This document shows, one piece after another, positions 7,969 through 9,643 of a stretch of 9,643 nt of DNA. This DNA is from CAWHOW01 sp050013795 (GTDB lineage Bacteria > Bacteroidota > Bacteroidia > Bacteroidales > CG2-30-32-10): assembly GCA_050013795.1 (NCBI GenBank), contig JBEKEO010000109.1:1-9643 (forward strand). The letters run 5' to 3'. How positions within the stretch are numbered: the stretch's first letter is position 1; each line of letters begins with the position of its first letter. The position numbers and the translations under genes are program-made. The notes below the pieces were generated by a model. That model was not told the DNA's origin and searched no databases. It worked only from the letters and a program-made list of their open reading frames with translations.

Positions 7969-7976
7969 CAAATATA
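7969..7976 (-). promoter_or_regulatory. Probable -7 element of the S46 peptidase promoter
   Basis: The - strand reads TATATTTG here, matching the Bacteroidota -7 consensus TAnnTTTG. Transcription would begin near 7962, giving a leader of about 90 bases to the chosen start at 7872, or 45 to the upstream ATG. No TTG or TTTG lies at the ideal distance: the nearest, in AAATTTGAAC, is 25 bases upstream, longer than usual. The call therefore rests on the -7 element and on position between two genes. Confidence 0.45.
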
Positions 7977-7999
7977 TTAGTTTATTTGGATTAAAGTTG

Positions 8000-8011
8000 T
8001 TCAAATTTGAA
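8000..8011. other. 12-base perfect palindrome upstream of the S46 peptidase
   Basis: The sequence TTCAAATTTGAA equals its own reverse complement. It lies in the 120-base gap between gpsA and the upstream ATG of the peptidase, roughly 38-49 bases upstream of the predicted transcription start, where an activator might bind. In DNA this AT-rich a chance palindrome is quite possible. Apart from this and the -7 element I see nothing else in the gap; there is no strong terminator after gpsA, only a weak 5-base AT stem near 8023-8037. Confidence 0.25.
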
Positions 8012-8037
8012 AAAATCGGTGAATTAGGATTTCTAAT

Positions 8038-9036
8038 CTATGAAAGCTTTTCAGTAAGAAGTCTAATTTCTCTGACAGGTGATTTTCCTTCATAAAGAAT
8101 ATTATAAACAGCTTCCGTTATAGGCATATATATATTGTGTTTTTTATTAATTGTCCATATGCATTTTGTTGCATAATATCCTTCTGCTATCATTTTCATT
8201 TCCAGCTGGGCAAATTTAACCGAGTACCCTTTACCGATCATATTACCAAATGTACGGTTACGGCTGAATTGAGAATAAGCTGTTACCATAAGGTCGCCTA
8301 GGTATACTGAGCTTTTAATATCCCTGTCGATCGGATGTACGGCATCAACAAATCGTTTTATTTCCTGTATTGCATTTGAAATAAGTACAGCCTGGAAATT
8401 ATCACCGTATCCAAGCCCTATGCATATACCATTTGCAATAGCAATAACATTCTTCAGCACTGAAGAATATTCTGTCCCGAATATATCATCTGAAACAGAT
8501 GTCTTCACATACCTGCAATTGAACAATTTTGCAACTTCTTCAGCCTTAGCCGTATTTTGAGAAGCAAGTGTAAGGTAAGTCAGCTTTTCAAGGGCAATTT
8601 CTTCTGCATGAGAAGGCCCGCTCACCACAACAAAATCCTGGAAAGGAATTTTATATTCATTGTTAAAAAAATCCGCAATGATATTGTTATGCTCGGGCAC
8701 TATCCCCTTTATAGCTGAAATAATAGTCTTACCTTTAAAATCAACAGCTGATAAACCAGTAAGTGAACCAAATAAAAATGCCGAAGGAATAGCAAATATA
8801 AGATAATCGGAGCCATTAATGATTTCCTGAATGTTATTGCTGAGAAATAATTTTTCAGGCGGAAGTTCAACAGAGCTTGAATAAATCGGATTATGATGAT
8901 AGTTTTTAATGTTCTCAATAATCTCCTCTTCTCTTATCCACCAGTTTAAATGATCCAGATTATTAAGCAATATCTTCACAATTGCAGTACCCCAACTACC
9001 ACTTCCAACCACTCCTACTCTTAATTTCGCACTCAT
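8038..9036 (-). CDS. gpsA: NAD(P)H-dependent glycerol-3-phosphate dehydrogenase GpsA
   Basis: GpsA reduces dihydroxyacetone phosphate to sn-glycerol 3-phosphate in the cytoplasm, the backbone for phospholipids. The 332-residue length is normal. The N-terminal Rossmann motif GVVGSGSWGTA is at 8-18. The segment FAIPSAFL (81-88) and SAIKG (107-111, with K110) match the cofactor and substrate region, and SGPSHAEE (139-146) is typical. The catalytic lysine is K195 in SVLKNVIAIANG, and the C-terminal signature GDLMVTAYSQFSRNRTFG occupies 247-264, with Arg259 and Asn260 expected to bind the substrate. The family often has Cys where this has Ala253, a mild change. The start is ATG at 9034-9036 behind an A-rich leader with AAAGAAA. 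The gene begins 12 bases after the stop of the upstream M28 peptidase, so the two are probably co-transcribed, although no functional tie is obvious. Confidence 0.97.
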   Translation of the reverse strand: MSAKLRVGVVGSGSWGTAIVKILLNNLDHLNWWIREEEIIENIKNYHHNPIYSSSVELPPEKLFLSNNIQEIINGSDYLIFAIPSAFLFGSLTGLSAVDFKGKTIISAIKGIVPEHNNIIADFFNNEYKIPFQDFVVVSGPSHAEEIALEKLTYLTLASQNTAKAEEVAKLFNCRYVKTSVSDDIFGTEYSSVLKNVIAIANGICIGLGYGDNFQAVLISNAIQEIKRFVDAVHPIDRDIKSSVYLGDLMVTAYSQFSRNRTFGNMIGKGYSVKFAQLEMKMIAEGYYATKCIWTINKKHNIYMPITEAVYNILYEGKSPVREIRLLTEKLS

Positions 9037-9048
9037 ATTATTTCTTTT

Positions 9049-9643
9049 TTAAAATTGAACTTCTTTCACCACAATATCGCTTCCCCGCTTAACCGTTACC
9101 GGGGCTTTATCACCTTTCTTGTAGAAACTTAATGCTTTCATATACGACATGATCTCCGAAACTTCATGATCACCTATTTTAATAACTATATCTCCATCCT
9201 GCAGTCCCGCTTTAATGGCTGGCCTTCCATCCAGCACACCTTCAATACGCATGCCAGTGCCATCAAATGAATGATCGGGAACAACACCGAGGGTAACAGA
9301 AAAAGAAGGTCTTTTATTCGAAGCGTCCATTGTTTTGGAAAATGGAATTTTCCCAATTGAATCTGTCTTTTCTATTATTCGTTCTGCAAATTTTATGACT
9401 TTAACTTCATCTTTAAAATTGATCTTATCTGCATGGTCGGTTGGTCGGTGATAATCTGAATGCATGCCCGTGAAGAAAAATAAAACAGGTAAATTCTTCA
9501 GGTAAAATGACATTTGATCGGAAGCATCAAAACTTGATTTTGTTTTTTTGATTTTGATGTCCTTGTGTGGAGTCATTGCAATCAGCGTACCCCACAATGG
9601 CGATGTGCCTGTTCCAATAATATCCAGCCCGATCTTCGTACTG
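9049..9643 (-). CDS. M28 family zinc peptidase with C-terminal PDZ domain (5'-truncated by window edge)
   Basis: This is the C-terminal part of a metallopeptidase. The frame is open to the last base: codons before 9597 read STKIGLDIIGTGTSP and continue without a break, so the TTG at 9597 is not a start. The M28 signature HSDYHRPTDHADKI is present, with His at 9448-9450 (DYHRPTD) the likely last zinc ligand; the other metal ligands lie outside the window. From about 9310 down to 9052 the protein becomes a PDZ domain (VTLGVVPD, then GVLDGRPAIKAGLQDGDIVI), a layout known in Bacteroidota M28 peptidases. These are normally exported aminopeptidases, but the signal peptide, if any, is not visible. 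The stop is TAA at 9049-9051, 12 bases before gpsA. Family assignment is secure; substrate preference cannot be told. Confidence 0.9.
   Translation of the reverse strand, partial: STKIGLDIIGTGTSPLWGTLIAMTPHKDIKIKKTKSSFDASDQMSFYLKNLPVLFFFTGMHSDYHRPTDHADKINFKDEVKVIKFAERIIEKTDSIGKIPFSKTMDASNKRPSFSVTLGVVPDHSFDGTGMRIEGVLDGRPAIKAGLQDGDIVIKIGDHEVSEIMSYMKALSFYKKGDKAPVTVKRGSDIVVKEVQF

Noticed and set aside
9595..9597. TTG at 9597 as start of the M28 peptidase
   Set aside because: The frame stays open to the window end and the upstream codons (LDIIGTGTSP) read as peptidase sequence; most of the metal ligands would be missing.

Overview
The window looks like chromosomal housekeeping DNA from a member of the Bacteroidota. 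Four things point that way: AT-rich sequence with A-rich leaders instead of Shine-Dalgarno sites; a MurF-alanine racemase fusion gene, a known arrangement in this phylum; a textbook Bacteroidota promoter (TTG, 20 bases, TAnnTTTG) at about 5544-5574; and an S46 dipeptidyl-peptidase plus an M28-PDZ peptidase of the kind common in that group. Genus and species cannot be read from it.

Layout. The left half (1-4528) is read on the + strand: the C-terminal part of an M17 leucyl aminopeptidase (cut by the window start), pdxA (vitamin B6 synthesis), and a long fused murF-alr gene (peptidoglycan precursor synthesis). Gaps of 34 and 6 bases suggest co-transcription, with the promoter outside the window. 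The right half (4550-9643) is read on the - strand and converges on the left half. Read in its own direction it begins with an M28-PDZ peptidase (N-terminus cut by the window end), then gpsA 12 bases later, then a secreted S46 dipeptidyl-peptidase of DPP7 type closed by a clear rho-independent terminator. Last comes a two-gene unit: an unrecognised five-pass membrane protein and, 14 bases downstream, a 64-residue excisionase-type helix-turn-helix protein.

How the genes fit together. Alr makes D-alanine and needs PLP; PdxA contributes to making PLP; MurF uses D-Ala-D-Ala. So pdxA and murF-alr join cofactor supply with cell-wall D-alanine use. Three of the eight genes are exo-acting peptidases (cytoplasmic M17, probably exported S46 and M28), which fits growth on peptides.

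I see no mobile element, CRISPR array, RNA gene, broken gene or clear foreign segment. The least explained part is the membrane protein/helix-turn-helix pair. Its promoter is overlapped by four 10-base direct repeats (TnnnTGTTTR on the + strand, 5561-5600), spaced about one helical turn apart. There is no strong evidence of a wholly new system; that pair and its repeat array are the best candidate for a second look.
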